Shown here piece by piece: positions 49,190 to 58,476 of a stretch of 64,000 bases of DNA (position 1 is the stretch's first letter; the number at the start of each line of letters is the position of its first letter). A program made the translations under genes and the position numbers. The DNA lies in assembly GCF_006334915.2 (NCBI RefSeq), contig NZ_VDMA02000005.1, positions 248,001-312,000 of the forward strand, read 5' to 3'. Under the pieces are notes generated by a model. That model was not told where the DNA came from. It saw only the letters and a program-made list of their open reading frames with translations, and ran no database searches. The stretch comes from Microbispora catharanthi. GTDB taxonomy: Bacteria > Actinomycetota > Actinomycetes > Streptosporangiales > Streptosporangiaceae.

Positions 49190-50590
49190 GTGAACGAGCT
49201 GGTCGACCTCACCGCGACGGAGATGGCCGCGCTGCTGCGGGCGCGCGAGGTGAGCGCGGTCGAACTGACCGAGGCGTGCCTGCGGCGCGTCGAGGAGGCG
49301 AACCCGCGGGTCAACGCCGTCGTGACGCTGACCGCCGAGCGGGCCCTCGACCAGGCCGCACGCGCCGACGAGGACCTGCGGCGCGGCCTGGTGCGCGGCC
49401 CGCTGCACGGCATCCCGGTCGCGCACAAGGACCTCGCCGACACCGCGGGCGTGCGGACCACGTACGGCTCGCGGGCGTTCGCCGACCACGTCCCCACCGA
49501 GGACGACCCGCTCGTGCGGCGCATCCGCGAGGCGGGCGGGATCGCGCTGGGCAAGACGAACACCCCGGAGTTCGGCACCGGCTCACACACGGTCAACGAG
49601 GTGTTCGGGGCGACCCGCAACCCCTACGACCTGGCGAAGAGCGCGGGCGGCAGCAGCGGCGGCGCGGCGGCGGCGCTGGCGTGCCGGATGGTGCCGCTCG
49701 CCGACGGTTCCGACATGGGCGGGTCGCTGCGCAACCCCGCGTCGTTCTGCAACGTGGCGGGCCTGCGGCCCACCCCGGGGCGGGTGCCGGCGAAGTCGGC
49801 GACGGCGGGCTGGTTCACGCTGAGCGTGCCGGGGCCGATGGCCCGCACGGCCGGCGACCTGGCGCTGTTCATGTCGGCCATCGCCGGGTTCGACCCGGTC
49901 TCGCCCTTCTCGATCCGCGAGGACGGCTCGGCGTTCGCGGCGTCCCTCGACATGGACCTCGCCGGAGTCCGCGTCGCCTTCAGCCCCGACCTCGGCGGCC
50001 TTCCGGTCGACCCCCGCACGGCTGCGGCGACGGCGCGGGCGGCCGAGACGCTGGCCGCGCTGGGTGCCAAGGTCGAGCGGGTGGACCTGGACCTGTCCGG
50101 CGCCGAGGAGGCGTTCCGCGTCTACCGGTCGTGGTACTACGCGCTCAACTTCGGCGACCTCCCCGAGGTGGGCCCCAACGTCGCCTGGAATGTGGAGCAG
50201 GGGCGGAAGGTCACCGGGGCCGACCTCGCCAGGGCCGAGCGGCTGCGCACCGGCCTGTTCCACCGCATGCGCGAGTTCTTCGGCCGCTACGACTTCCTGG
50301 TGGCGCCCGTCAGCCAGGTGCCGCCGTTCCCGGTCGAGCAGCCGTACGTCACGGAGGTGGCCGGGGTGGAGATGCCCGACTACCTGGCCTGGATGCGGTC
50401 GTGCTACTGGATCAGCGTGCTGCACGCGCCCGCGATGTCGGTGCCGTGCGGTTTCACGCCCGACGGCCTTCCGGTCGGCCTGCAGATCGTGGGCAGGCCG
50501 TGGGCCGACATGGACGTCCTGCGCCTCGGGCACGCCTTCGAGCGGGCGACCGGCTTCTGGCGGACCGAGCCGGGCCTCGGCAGGGCTTAG
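49190..50590 (+). CDS. Amidase signature family hydrolase
   Basis: A 466-residue Ser-cisSer-Lys amidase. The catalytic Lys is in GIPVAHKDLAD, the cis-Ser in KSAGGSSGGAAAALA, and the nucleophile Ser in DGSDMGGSLRNPAS. The residues line up with the family; no glutamyl-tRNA amidotransferase partner genes are adjacent, so it is probably a stand-alone amidase of unknown substrate. The GTG start follows GGGGGAA. It ends in a 14-bp tandem repeat. Confidence 0.9.
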   Translation: MNELVDLTATEMAALLRAREVSAVELTEACLRRVEEANPRVNAVVTLTAERALDQAARADEDLRRGLVRGPLHGIPVAHKDLADTAGVRTTYGSRAFADHVPTEDDPLVRRIREAGGIALGKTNTPEFGTGSHTVNEVFGATRNPYDLAKSAGGSSGGAAAALACRMVPLADGSDMGGSLRNPASFCNVAGLRPTPGRVPAKSATAGWFTLSVPGPMARTAGDLALFMSAIAGFDPVSPFSIREDGSAFAASLDMDLAGVRVAFSPDLGGLPVDPRTAAATARAAETLAALGAKVERVDLDLSGAEEAFRVYRSWYYALNFGDLPEVGPNVAWNVEQGRKVTGADLARAERLRTGLFHRMREFFGRYDFLVAPVSQVPPFPVEQPYVTEVAGVEMPDYLAWMRSCYWISVLHAPAMSVPCGFTPDGLPVGLQIVGRPWADMDVLRLGHAFERATGFWRTEPGLGRA

Positions 50591-50631
50591 GCGACAGGGC
50601 TCAGGCGGCAGAGCTCAGGCGGCAGGGCTCA
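50590..50631. repeat. 14-bp tandem repeat over two convergent stop codons
   Basis: Three units (50590-50603, 50604-50617, 50618-50631) of consensus GGCGGCAGGGCTCA run from the last base of the amidase stop codon to the stop codon of the DUF2567 gene on the other strand. Confidence 0.75.
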
Positions 50632-51114
50632 GCGGCTTCTCTCGTTGTAGGTCACGGCGAACTCGATGACCCAGAAGACCGCGGTGGCCACGAGCGGCCA
50701 GGCGAACAGCACGCCGTGCGCGGTCAGGTCCAGCGAGGTCGTGGTGGTGTAGCCGCCCGGTCCCGCCGCCTGGACCCCGCCCTTGGCCGTGCCGCCGATC
50801 AGCATCGCGACGTACCCCGCGAGCAACCCGCCGGCGGCGAGTCCCACGAGGACCTCGACCGGCCTGCCTCGCGACAGCACGTACCCCGCGATCCCGCAGA
50901 CCAGGCCGAACGCGCCGGTGACCACGGCGAACCAGCCGTCGGCCTCGATGAGCGACTGCGTCTCGGGGTCGGCCAGATGCGGCGTCCCGTCGATCAGCAC
51001 GTACTGCGCGGCGGGGGCGAGCGCCGACCACACGTATCCGGCGACCACCCCGAGGAGGGCGAGCACGAGGACGGTAAGGCCGATCGTCGCCAGATTGCCC
51101 CTCAGATGCCGCAC
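50629..51114 (-). CDS. DUF2567 family membrane protein
   Basis: A 161-residue protein with about four membrane helices (roughly 10-28, 63-82, 90-108 and 133-152). Between helices 1 and 2 is a conserved-looking extracytoplasmic segment (APAAQYVLIDGTPHLADPET). The GTG at 51114 is chosen as start because TACTAT lies exactly seven bases upstream; the frame also reads further upstream from another GTG. The family's function is unknown. Confidence 0.78.
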   Translation of the reverse strand: MRHLRGNLATIGLTVLVLALLGVVAGYVWSALAPAAQYVLIDGTPHLADPETQSLIEADGWFAVVTGAFGLVCGIAGYVLSRGRPVEVLVGLAAGGLLAGYVAMLIGGTAKGGVQAAGPGGYTTTTSLDLTAHGVLFAWPLVATAVFWVIEFAVTYNERSR

Positions 51115-51121
51115 CGTCCCG

Positions 51122-51127
51122 ATAGTA
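51122..51127 (-). promoter_or_regulatory. Leaderless -10 element of the DUF2567 gene
   Basis: TACTAT on the minus strand is a full TANNNT match, seven bases before the GTG at 51114. No ribosome binding site is present. Confidence 0.5.
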
Positions 51128-51215
51128 CCCACGTGGTGATCGGGGCCGGTCCCGTTACTCTTGCTGAAGCCGGGTGCAGGGGACACACGGCATCGGTGTG
51201 GGCCAAGGAGGCCGA

Positions 51216-52520
51216 GTGAGCGAAGAGGTATGGCAGATCGACCCGTCCGGCCCCTTGAGGGGGGACGTGGAGGTCCGGGGATCGAAGAACGCGGTCTCGA
51301 AACACATGGTCGCGGCGATGCTCGGCACGGGTCCGAGCACGCTGCACAACGCCCCCGAGGTCGGCGAGGTGGGACTCACCGCCGCCATGCTCGAAGCCCT
51401 CGGCATCCACGTGGAGATCACTCCGGGTGAGATCACCATCGAGCGGGGCAGCGAGATCCGGCCGCGGGTGCCGGAGGAGTACACCGGGCTCAACCGCATC
51501 CCGATCCTGATGCTCGGCCCGCTGCTGCACCTGGCGGGCGAGGCGTTCGTCCCCCTCGTCGGCGGCGACCCGATCGGCAGACGGCCGGTCAACTTCCACG
51601 TCGAGGCGCTGCGGTCGATGGGCGCGGAGATCGAGGTCGGCGACAACGGCATCACCGCCAAGGCGGCCCGGCTGCGCGGCAGCCGCATCACGCTCCCCTA
51701 CCCCAGCGTGGGCGCCACCGAGACGATCCTCATGACGGCGGTGCTGGCGGAGGGCAAGACCGTCATCAAGGGCGCGGCGATGGAGCCCGAGGTGGTGGAG
51801 CTGGCGCTGTTCCTCCAGCGTATGGGCGCGATGATCGAGCTGAGCCCCGACCGCCGCATCGTCATCGAGGGCGTCGAGCGGCTGCACGGCGCCTCCACCT
51901 GGCTGGCCGGCGACCGCATCGAGGCGTTCTCCTACCTCGTGGCGGGCCTGGTGACGGGCGGCGAGGTGCGCGTGCACGGCTGCCACCAGGACCGGCTCGT
52001 CACCGCCATCACCACGCTGGCGAGGATGGGCGCGCGGTTCGAGATAACCGACGAGTGGCTGTGCGCCTCCGCCCCGGACGGCCTGCGCGCCGCGGCGGTG
52101 CAGACCGACACCCACCCCGGCTTCATGACCGACTGGCAGACGCCGCTGATGGTGCTGTTCACCCGCGCCGAAGGCATGTCGGTGCTGCACGAGACGGTGT
52201 TCGAGAACCGGCTCGTGTACGTGCCCGCGCTGCAGAAGATGGGGTGCGAGATCGAGGTGTTCGCCCAGTGCCTGGGCGGACCGGCGTGCCGCTACCACGA
52301 CACCAACGCCAAGCACTCGGCGGTCGTACGCGGAATCTCCAACCTGCGCGGGGCCGACGTCACGCTCCCCGACATCCGCGCCGGGTTCTCCGCGGTGCTG
52401 GCCGCCGCCGTGGCCGAGGGCACCTCGACCCTGCGGGGCGTCAACCACATCGAACGCGGTTACCACAGACCGTTCGAACAGTTCACCTCCCTCGGGTTGA
52501 AGATCAACAGGCTCACGTAA
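51216..52520 (+). CDS. murA: UDP-N-acetylglucosamine 1-carboxyvinyltransferase with Cys-to-Asp active site
   Basis: A 434-residue EPSP/MurA-fold enzyme that adds enolpyruvate to UDP-GlcNAc, the first committed step of peptidoglycan synthesis. The Lys-Asn pair is in RGSKNAVSKH and the fold's repeats are intact (SRITLPYPSVGATET, DTHPGFMTDWQ, HETVFENR). At the catalytic loop the usual Cys is Asp118 (VPLVGGDPIGRRPVNFH). This change is known in mycobacterial and chlamydial MurA and gives fosfomycin insensitivity. The GTG start follows AAGGAGG. It is 52 bases upstream of a PBP gene. Confidence 0.92.
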   Translation: MSEEVWQIDPSGPLRGDVEVRGSKNAVSKHMVAAMLGTGPSTLHNAPEVGEVGLTAAMLEALGIHVEITPGEITIERGSEIRPRVPEEYTGLNRIPILMLGPLLHLAGEAFVPLVGGDPIGRRPVNFHVEALRSMGAEIEVGDNGITAKAARLRGSRITLPYPSVGATETILMTAVLAEGKTVIKGAAMEPEVVELALFLQRMGAMIELSPDRRIVIEGVERLHGASTWLAGDRIEAFSYLVAGLVTGGEVRVHGCHQDRLVTAITTLARMGARFEITDEWLCASAPDGLRAAAVQTDTHPGFMTDWQTPLMVLFTRAEGMSVLHETVFENRLVYVPALQKMGCEIEVFAQCLGGPACRYHDTNAKHSAVVRGISNLRGADVTLPDIRAGFSAVLAAAVAEGTSTLRGVNHIERGYHRPFEQFTSLGLKINRLT

Positions 52521-52572
52521 AGCTTTGCGGCCCCCGGGTTTGGAGAAACGCCAGAGGTCGCACTGATATCCC

Positions 52573-55389
52573 GTGACCTCTCGTCTTGTCGGCCACGTCA
52601 ACCTCGGGCGCGCCGTCCTCGCCTTGAGCCTGTGCGGCGCGGCCGGGGGCACCCTGGTCGCCGGGCTGGTGATGCCCTTCGCGGGCGGGGCCGGCCTGGC
52701 GGCCAGGAGCGCCGCGTCCGCCCTCACCGACCTGCCCGCGCCCCTGCGCGAGGAGCCGCTGCCCGAGGTGACACGGCTGCTCGACCGCAACGGGCACCAG
52801 ATCGCCCAGTTCTACTACCAGAACCGGCAGTCGGTGCCGCTGAGCGCGGTCGCCCCGGTCATGCGCCAGGCCATCGTGGCCATCGAGGACGCCCGGTTCT
52901 ACGAGCACGGCGGCCTGGACCTCAAGGGCACGCTGCGTGCCTTCGTCACCAACACCCGGGCCGGCGGGATCCGGCAGGGCGGCTCGTCCATCAGCCAGCA
53001 ACTCGTCAAGAACATCATGCTGACCCAGGCCGAGTCGGAGCAGGAACGCGCGCAGGCCCTCGTCCGCTCGTTCCGCCGCAAACTGGACGAGCTGCGGTAC
53101 GCGCTGGCGCTGGAGCGCAAATACACCAAGGACCAGATCCTCGAGCGCTACCTCAACATCGCCTACTTCGGCGCGGGGGCGTTCGGCGTCCAGGCGGCGG
53201 CCAAGCGGTTCTTCGGCGTCGACGCCGCCGACCTCACGCTCACGCAGGCCGCGACGCTCGCCGGCGCCGTGCGCACGCCGTACGACACCGATCCCTCCCT
53301 GGGCGACGAGCGCCGTGACCGGCTGCGCGCGCGGCGCGACCTGGTCCTGGGCCGGATGGCCGAGCTCGGGGTGATCGGCAAGGACGCGGCGCGGACCGCC
53401 GCGGCCGAGCCGCTGGCGCTGCACCTGCGCCCCGAGCCCGGCGGCTGCGCCGGCAGCGCCCACCCCTTCTTCTGCGTGTATGTGGAGCGCGAGGTGCTCA
53501 CCAACCCCGCGTTCGGATACACCAGGGCCGACCGGGAGCGGCGCCTCCAGCGGGGCGGGCTGACCATCTGGACGACCATCGACCCGGTCGCGCAGCGGGC
53601 CGCGGAGCGTGCCATCGCCGCCCGGGTCAGGCCTCGCGACAACCAGGTGGCGTCGGAGACGATGATCGAGCCGGGCACCGGGCGCATCCGCGCGATGGCC
53701 GTGAGCAAGCGCTATGGGCGCAACCCGCACGACCGCGACCTCGGGCCCAGCACCACCTACAACCTGGCGGCCGACACCGCGCACGGCGGCGGGCTGGGCC
53801 TGCAGGCGGGGTCCACGTTCAAGGTGTTCACGCTGGCCACCGCGCTCAAGCAGGGAATGCGGTTCGGCGACGGCTTCACGATCCCCGGCGCGTACGTCCC
53901 GTCGTACGGCTACCGCGACTGCTCCGGCAGGGCCGTCAACGACCCGAACACGGTCATCCACAACGCGGGCGGCGAGGGCGGCGGCGGGCCGTACAGCCTG
54001 GAGATGGGCACCTGGCAGTCGGTGAACATCTTCTACATGCGACTGGAGCGCGAGGTCGGCCTGTGCGACGTCGTGCAGACGGCCAAGTCGCTCGGCATCA
54101 GGCGGGCGGACGGCGCGCCGCTCCACGAGGTGCCGACGTTCACGCTGGGCGCCAACGAGATGGACCCGACGACCGTGGCGGCGGCGTACGCGGCGTTCGC
54201 CGCCCGCGGCCGCTACTGCCGGCCGATGGCCGTCACCGCCGTCGTGGAGCGCGACGGCACCCGCACCGACATACCGCCCGCCTGCGCGACCGCGCTCGAA
54301 CCCGCGGTCGCCGACGCGGTGAGCCATGTGCTCACGGGAGTCTTCACCAAGGGCACGATGCGCGGCCAGTCCATCGGCCGGCCCGCAGCGGGCAAGACGG
54401 GCACGAACAACGGCTACACCTCGGCCTGGTTCGCCGGATACACGCCCGGCCTCGCCGCCGCCGTCAGCGTGGGCGACATCCGCGGCTCCTACCGCTATCC
54501 GCTCACCGGCGTCACCATCGGCGGCCGCTACTACGGGGCGGTGCAGGGCGCCTCGCTGCCCGGCCCGATCTGGGTGGCCTCGATGCACGCGGCCCTGCGG
54601 GACACCCCGGCGTACGGCTTCGTCCCCCCGGATATGGCCCGGTTCGGCGGCGGCTTCACGCCCGGCCTGAAGGAGGCGCTGGAGAAGCAGCGCGAGAAGG
54701 AGAAGAAGAAGCGGGAGGCCGAGCGCGGGAAGCACGACGACGGCGACAGCGCCTCGGCCACCGAGAAGGACGCGACGGACGGCGCGGCGAGCGGCGGCGA
54801 GCAGGCGTCCGGCAGCACCACCACCCCCCTGGCCGGAGGCGGCAGGACCACCCCCACCGCCGTCCGGGCCGCCCCCGCCGCCCCTCCGCGTCACTCCACC
54901 GTGGTCCACCCCACCCGCAACTCGCCGGTCGCCACCGGAGCCCGCTCGGCGGCCCGTGGCACCTCGCCCCGTGCGCCACTGCGCAGAGGGCCCAGCGGCG
55001 TGCCGGCGACGGCCGGCAGGACGGGCTGGGCGAGTCTCGCCCGCCCCCACGCCGCTCCCCCCGCGGCGCCGCCCGCCGTCCGACGCGCCAAAGCACGAGG
55101 TGACGCGGCGCGACACGGCGCGGCAGAGCGCGGGACGCCGAAACACGGGACGGCCGACCACGGGACGACAGAACGCCGCGCGGCGGTCCCGCCCCGCACG
55201 CCCCGGGGCCGGCACAGCGCGGTGAGCCACGAGAGCACGCACCCGCGAACGACCCACGGCGCTGCGCACGGCGCGACCCACGACGCGGCGCACGCGGCGA
55301 AGCATCCGGCGCGAGGCCGGGCAACCCGTCGAGCCGAATCACCGGCTCGACGCCACCCCTCTGCCCACCGCGTACGGCGCCACGGCTGA
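52573..55389 (+). CDS. Class A penicillin-binding protein (transglycosylase/transpeptidase) with long basic tail
   Basis: A 938-residue bifunctional peptidoglycan synthase. One N-terminal membrane helix (about 12-38) is followed by a GT51 glycosyltransferase domain with Glu105 in IEDARFYEHGG and GGSSISQQLVKN (136-147). The transpeptidase has Ser414 in GSTFK, SVN (483-485) and KTG (608-610). The last 235 or so residues are unusual: a Lys/Glu-rich helix (about 699-720), then low-complexity Ala/Pro/Thr/Arg/His sequence with repeated HG and TTHG-type units, strongly basic. The start is GTG. It follows murA, so the two envelope genes may be co-expressed. Confidence 0.93.
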   Translation: MTSRLVGHVNLGRAVLALSLCGAAGGTLVAGLVMPFAGGAGLAARSAASALTDLPAPLREEPLPEVTRLLDRNGHQIAQFYYQNRQSVPLSAVAPVMRQAIVAIEDARFYEHGGLDLKGTLRAFVTNTRAGGIRQGGSSISQQLVKNIMLTQAESEQERAQALVRSFRRKLDELRYALALERKYTKDQILERYLNIAYFGAGAFGVQAAAKRFFGVDAADLTLTQAATLAGAVRTPYDTDPSLGDERRDRLRARRDLVLGRMAELGVIGKDAARTAAAEPLALHLRPEPGGCAGSAHPFFCVYVEREVLTNPAFGYTRADRERRLQRGGLTIWTTIDPVAQRAAERAIAARVRPRDNQVASETMIEPGTGRIRAMAVSKRYGRNPHDRDLGPSTTYNLAADTAHGGGLGLQAGSTFKVFTLATALKQGMRFGDGFTIPGAYVPSYGYRDCSGRAVNDPNTVIHNAGGEGGGGPYSLEMGTWQSVNIFYMRLEREVGLCDVVQTAKSLGIRRADGAPLHEVPTFTLGANEMDPTTVAAAYAAFAARGRYCRPMAVTAVVERDGTRTDIPPACATALEPAVADAVSHVLTGVFTKGTMRGQSIGRPAAGKTGTNNGYTSAWFAGYTPGLAAAVSVGDIRGSYRYPLTGVTIGGRYYGAVQGASLPGPIWVASMHAALRDTPAYGFVPPDMARFGGGFTPGLKEALEKQREKEKKKREAERGKHDDGDSASATEKDATDGAASGGEQASGSTTTPLAGGGRTTPTAVRAAPAAPPRHSTVVHPTRNSPVATGARSAARGTSPRAPLRRGPSGVPATAGRTGWASLARPHAAPPAAPPAVRRAKARGDAARHGAAERGTPKHGTADHGTTERRAAVPPRTPRGRHSAVSHESTHPRTTHGAAHGATHDAAHAAKHPARGRATRRAESPARRHPSAHRVRRHG

Positions 55390-55453
55390 GGGAATGATGC
55401 CGTCCCCGCCATTGCGCCTGCCGCGCAGGGAGGCGGGGGGCGATGATGGGGGA

Positions 55454-55852
55454 ATGCGCGGACGTGTTCTCACACGTGTTCTCACATGGGCCGGCGGGAT
55501 CGCCGCGCTCGGCGCCGGCTCGGCGCTCGCCGTGTACCTCTCCATGGTGGGGCTCGACAAGGCCGACAAACTCGCGAGCGTCATCGGGCTCTTCGTGGGC
55601 CTGGCGGGCCTGGTCGTCGGGGTGTGGGGGCTGCTGCTGACCCGGCAGGAGCCGCCCGCACCGGCGAGCGGCGCGGGCACCGTGGACAACGCCGTGGACA
55701 GCGCCGTGAACCGCGATGTGCGGGCCGCGGTGCACAACGAGATCAGCGGCGGCACGATCCACGGCCCGGTCATCCAGGGGCACACGATCAGCGGTCCGGT
55801 CGTCTCCGGTCCCCGCCCGGCCGTGCCGGACGAGCGCGCGGGGAAGGACTGA
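55454..55852 (+). CDS. Two-TM membrane protein with ISGG/VIQGHT motif, partner of the STAND ATPase
   Basis: A 132-residue protein with two membrane helices (about 9-33 and 40-64), a Pro/Ala linker, a helix (DNAVDSAVNRDVRAAVHNE) and a Gly-rich strand region reading ISGGTIHGPVIQGHTISGPV. The next gene begins with a very similar NTISGG...VIQGHTV segment. The ATG with GGGGGA upstream is taken as start; the frame is open 20 codons further 5'. Its stop is 4 bases before the STAND gene's GTG, so the two are made together. I know no name for it; a membrane effector or anchor is plausible. Confidence 0.72.
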   Translation: MRGRVLTRVLTWAGGIAALGAGSALAVYLSMVGLDKADKLASVIGLFVGLAGLVVGVWGLLLTRQEPPAPASGAGTVDNAVDSAVNRDVRAAVHNEISGGTIHGPVIQGHTISGPVVSGPRPAVPDERAGKD

Positions 55853-55856
55853 ACGG

Positions 55857-58385
55857 GTGGCCGCGACCCGCAACACGATCAGCGGCGGGCTCTTCCTCAG
55901 CGCGGTGATCCAGGGCCACACCGTCACCGTGCAGCTTCCCCCGCAGGTGACCCCGGCGCTTTCCGGGGCGCCCCCGCGGACGGAGGCGTTCACCGGCAGG
56001 GACGACGAGCTGTCCACGCTGCTCGGCCTGCTCGACCCCGCTCGGGACACCGGTGCCGGTACGCGCGCCGAGCCGGACCGCCCGCGCGCCGCCCTTGTCA
56101 CGGGCCTCGGCGGAGCCGGCAAGACGGAGCTCGCCCTGCAGGCCGCGCACCTCGCCCGGGAGCGCGGCTGGTTTCCCGGCGGGGTGCTGTTCACCGACCT
56201 GCGGGGCTACGCCGACCTCCCGTGCCACTGCGACGTCCCCAGCCACGCGGAACAGCACGGCCGGGACGAACGACCCAACCACGATCAGGCCGCACAAGGG
56301 CGGCAACGCGGTGCGCGGCCGGGCGAGGTGCTCGGCGAGCTGCTGCGGGCGCTGGGGCTGGACCCCGAACGCGTCCCTCCCGGCACCCAGGACAGGTCCC
56401 GGCTGTTCGCGACGGTGCTGGACGCGTACGCCGAGCAGGGCCGGCCGATCCTGCTGGTCCTCGACAACGCCTCCTCGGCCGAGCAGGTCAGGCCGCTGCT
56501 GCCCGGCACGGGAAAGGCGCTGATCACCTCCCGGCACACGCTGGACGTGGGGGCGCGCCTCCTCGATCTCGGCATGCTCGCGCCCGGCGCGGCCGTCGAA
56601 CTCCTGGCCCGCGCGCTTCGCCTGGCCCTGGGCGACGCCGACACCCGGGTCGCCCGGGAGCCCGCCGCGGCGGCGGACATCGCCGGTCTGTGCGCAGGGC
56701 TGCCCCTGGCCGTGCGGATCGTGGCCGCGCTCCTGGCCGCCGATCCCGCCCGTCCCCTGAGGGCGATGGCCGAGGACCTGGAGGAGGCCGCGACCCGGCT
56801 CGACGAGCTGTCGTACGAGGATCGTGGGGTGCGCGCGGCCTTCGAGCTGTCCTACCGCCACCTGGAGGCGGAGGAGGCCCGGATGTTCCGGCTGATGACC
56901 GCCGCCCCCGGCCCCGACCTGTCCGTCGAGACCGCAGCGGTCGTCGCGGACCGCGGGCCGCGCGATGCCCGCCGCCTGCTGGAGGCCCTGCACCGCGCGC
57001 ATCTCGTGGAGCGCGGCGGCGCGTACGGCCGGTGGCGCATGCACGACCTCGTCCGCCTGTACGCCGAGGAGCGGGCCCGCGACCAGGCGGGGCCCGACCG
57101 GCACGAGGAGGCGTGCGACCGGCTGCTCGACCACTGCTGCGCCCGGGCCCGTGCGGCCGGAGCGTGGCTGTCGCTGCCGGAGGCCCAGGCCCGGCGGGAG
57201 ACACAGGCCCGGCAGGAGGCCCAGCTCCAGCGAGAGTCGCAGGCCCGGCGGGAGGAGTTCGCCTCCCGGGAGGAGGCCGTGACATGGCTGGACGCCGAGG
57301 GACGCACGCTCGTGGCGGCCGTCACCGCCGCCGCCGGACGCGGCGACCGGGCGCGGTCGCACGCGCTCGCGGTGGACCTCGCTCCCTACTTCGAGTTCCG
57401 GCAGCGCACCGGCGAGTGGATCACCACGGCGCTGGCCGCCGTGGACGCGGCCGGACGGCTCGGACACCACGCCGAGCTCGCCGCGGCCATGACCCTGGGC
57501 AACGCCTACCGCCTCGCCCGCCGCTACGACGAGTCCGCCGCCCAGCTGCGCAGGGCCCTCAGCCTGGCGCGCGACGACCGCGCCCGCAGCCCGGTGCTGC
57601 ACAACCTCGGGCTCACGTACCTGCGGATGGGGGCCCTGGCCAAGGCGGAGGCGTGCCACCGCCGCGACCGCCGCATCTGCGCTCTCGCGGGCGACCTTCG
57701 CGGCAGGGCGCAGGCCGCCGTCGCGCTGGGGGATGCCCTGCGCGCGAGGCGGCGCCACCCGGAGGCGGCAAAGGTGCTGACCGAGGCCGTCACGCTGCTC
57801 CAGCGTCTCGACGGCCTCGGGCTGGGCAACCGCACCGCTCTCATGCACGCGCGGGTCAATCTCGCGCTCACCTACCTGGCCGGCCGCCCGGACCGCACGC
57901 CCACGTACATCCTCTGGCAGCTGTGCGCCGCCCTCGCCGCGGCGCGGGACCTCGACGACCGCCACGCGCAGGCGCTGATCTTCATGAACCTGTCCACGGC
58001 CTACCGGAACAGGTGCGCGGCCTGCCACGGACCGTCCGCTCTGGCGTGGGGCCGGCGCGCGGTCACGCTGTTCGAAGAGCTGGGCGACTCCTACCACCGG
58101 GCCCGGGCGCTGACGGCGCTCGGCCTCGCGGCCGGGCCGGAGGAGGCCCGCCGCAGCCTGGCCGAGGCGCTGTCGATCTTCGAGGATCTGGGCGCCGGGC
58201 GGGAGTGCCGGGAGGTGCGCGCCCTGTCACGGACGGACCGTACGGAGCCACCCCGCCGGGAGGCGTGTACGGCCGACGAGTCCGAGCAGGTCCGCGACTG
58301 GGTGGACGACCTCCCGCACGCCGTGCTGCGCGGCGACGACGAACGCCTCGGCGACGTGCTCATCCCCGGCTGCAACATCGGCTGA
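55857..58385 (+). CDS. STAND NTPase (NB-ARC domain plus TPR repeats)
   Basis: An 842-residue signalling ATPase. After a short ISGG...VIQGHTV segment (8-23) comes a NB-ARC module: FTGRDDEL, Walker A GLGGAGKT (83-90), Walker B ILLVLDN (198-204), GLPLAV (281-286) and an MHD motif at 395-397. Residues about 500-810 form helical TPR-like repeats (LGNAYRLARRYDESAAQLRR, LGLTYLRMGALAKAEA). An unusual Cys/His-rich insert (CHCDVPSHAEQHGRD) occurs near 123-137, and a Gln/Arg/Glu coiled stretch near 443-472. No DNA-binding SARP domain is fused. STAND proteins oligomerise when triggered and drive an effector, possibly the membrane protein upstream. Confidence 0.88.
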   Translation: MAATRNTISGGLFLSAVIQGHTVTVQLPPQVTPALSGAPPRTEAFTGRDDELSTLLGLLDPARDTGAGTRAEPDRPRAALVTGLGGAGKTELALQAAHLARERGWFPGGVLFTDLRGYADLPCHCDVPSHAEQHGRDERPNHDQAAQGRQRGARPGEVLGELLRALGLDPERVPPGTQDRSRLFATVLDAYAEQGRPILLVLDNASSAEQVRPLLPGTGKALITSRHTLDVGARLLDLGMLAPGAAVELLARALRLALGDADTRVAREPAAAADIAGLCAGLPLAVRIVAALLAADPARPLRAMAEDLEEAATRLDELSYEDRGVRAAFELSYRHLEAEEARMFRLMTAAPGPDLSVETAAVVADRGPRDARRLLEALHRAHLVERGGAYGRWRMHDLVRLYAEERARDQAGPDRHEEACDRLLDHCCARARAAGAWLSLPEAQARRETQARQEAQLQRESQARREEFASREEAVTWLDAEGRTLVAAVTAAAGRGDRARSHALAVDLAPYFEFRQRTGEWITTALAAVDAAGRLGHHAELAAAMTLGNAYRLARRYDESAAQLRRALSLARDDRARSPVLHNLGLTYLRMGALAKAEACHRRDRRICALAGDLRGRAQAAVALGDALRARRRHPEAAKVLTEAVTLLQRLDGLGLGNRTALMHARVNLALTYLAGRPDRTPTYILWQLCAALAAARDLDDRHAQALIFMNLSTAYRNRCAACHGPSALAWGRRAVTLFEELGDSYHRARALTALGLAAGPEEARRSLAEALSIFEDLGAGRECREVRALSRTDRTEPPRREACTADESEQVRDWVDDLPHAVLRGDDERLGDVLIPGCNIG

Positions 58386-58476
58386 GCCGCGAGACGGCGT
58401 GGATCGGCTTTCGGGGTCCTCGTCGAGGCCGGGACGGTCGCCGTTCGATCTCCTCCGCGCTCGTCCGGGCGGCCGG

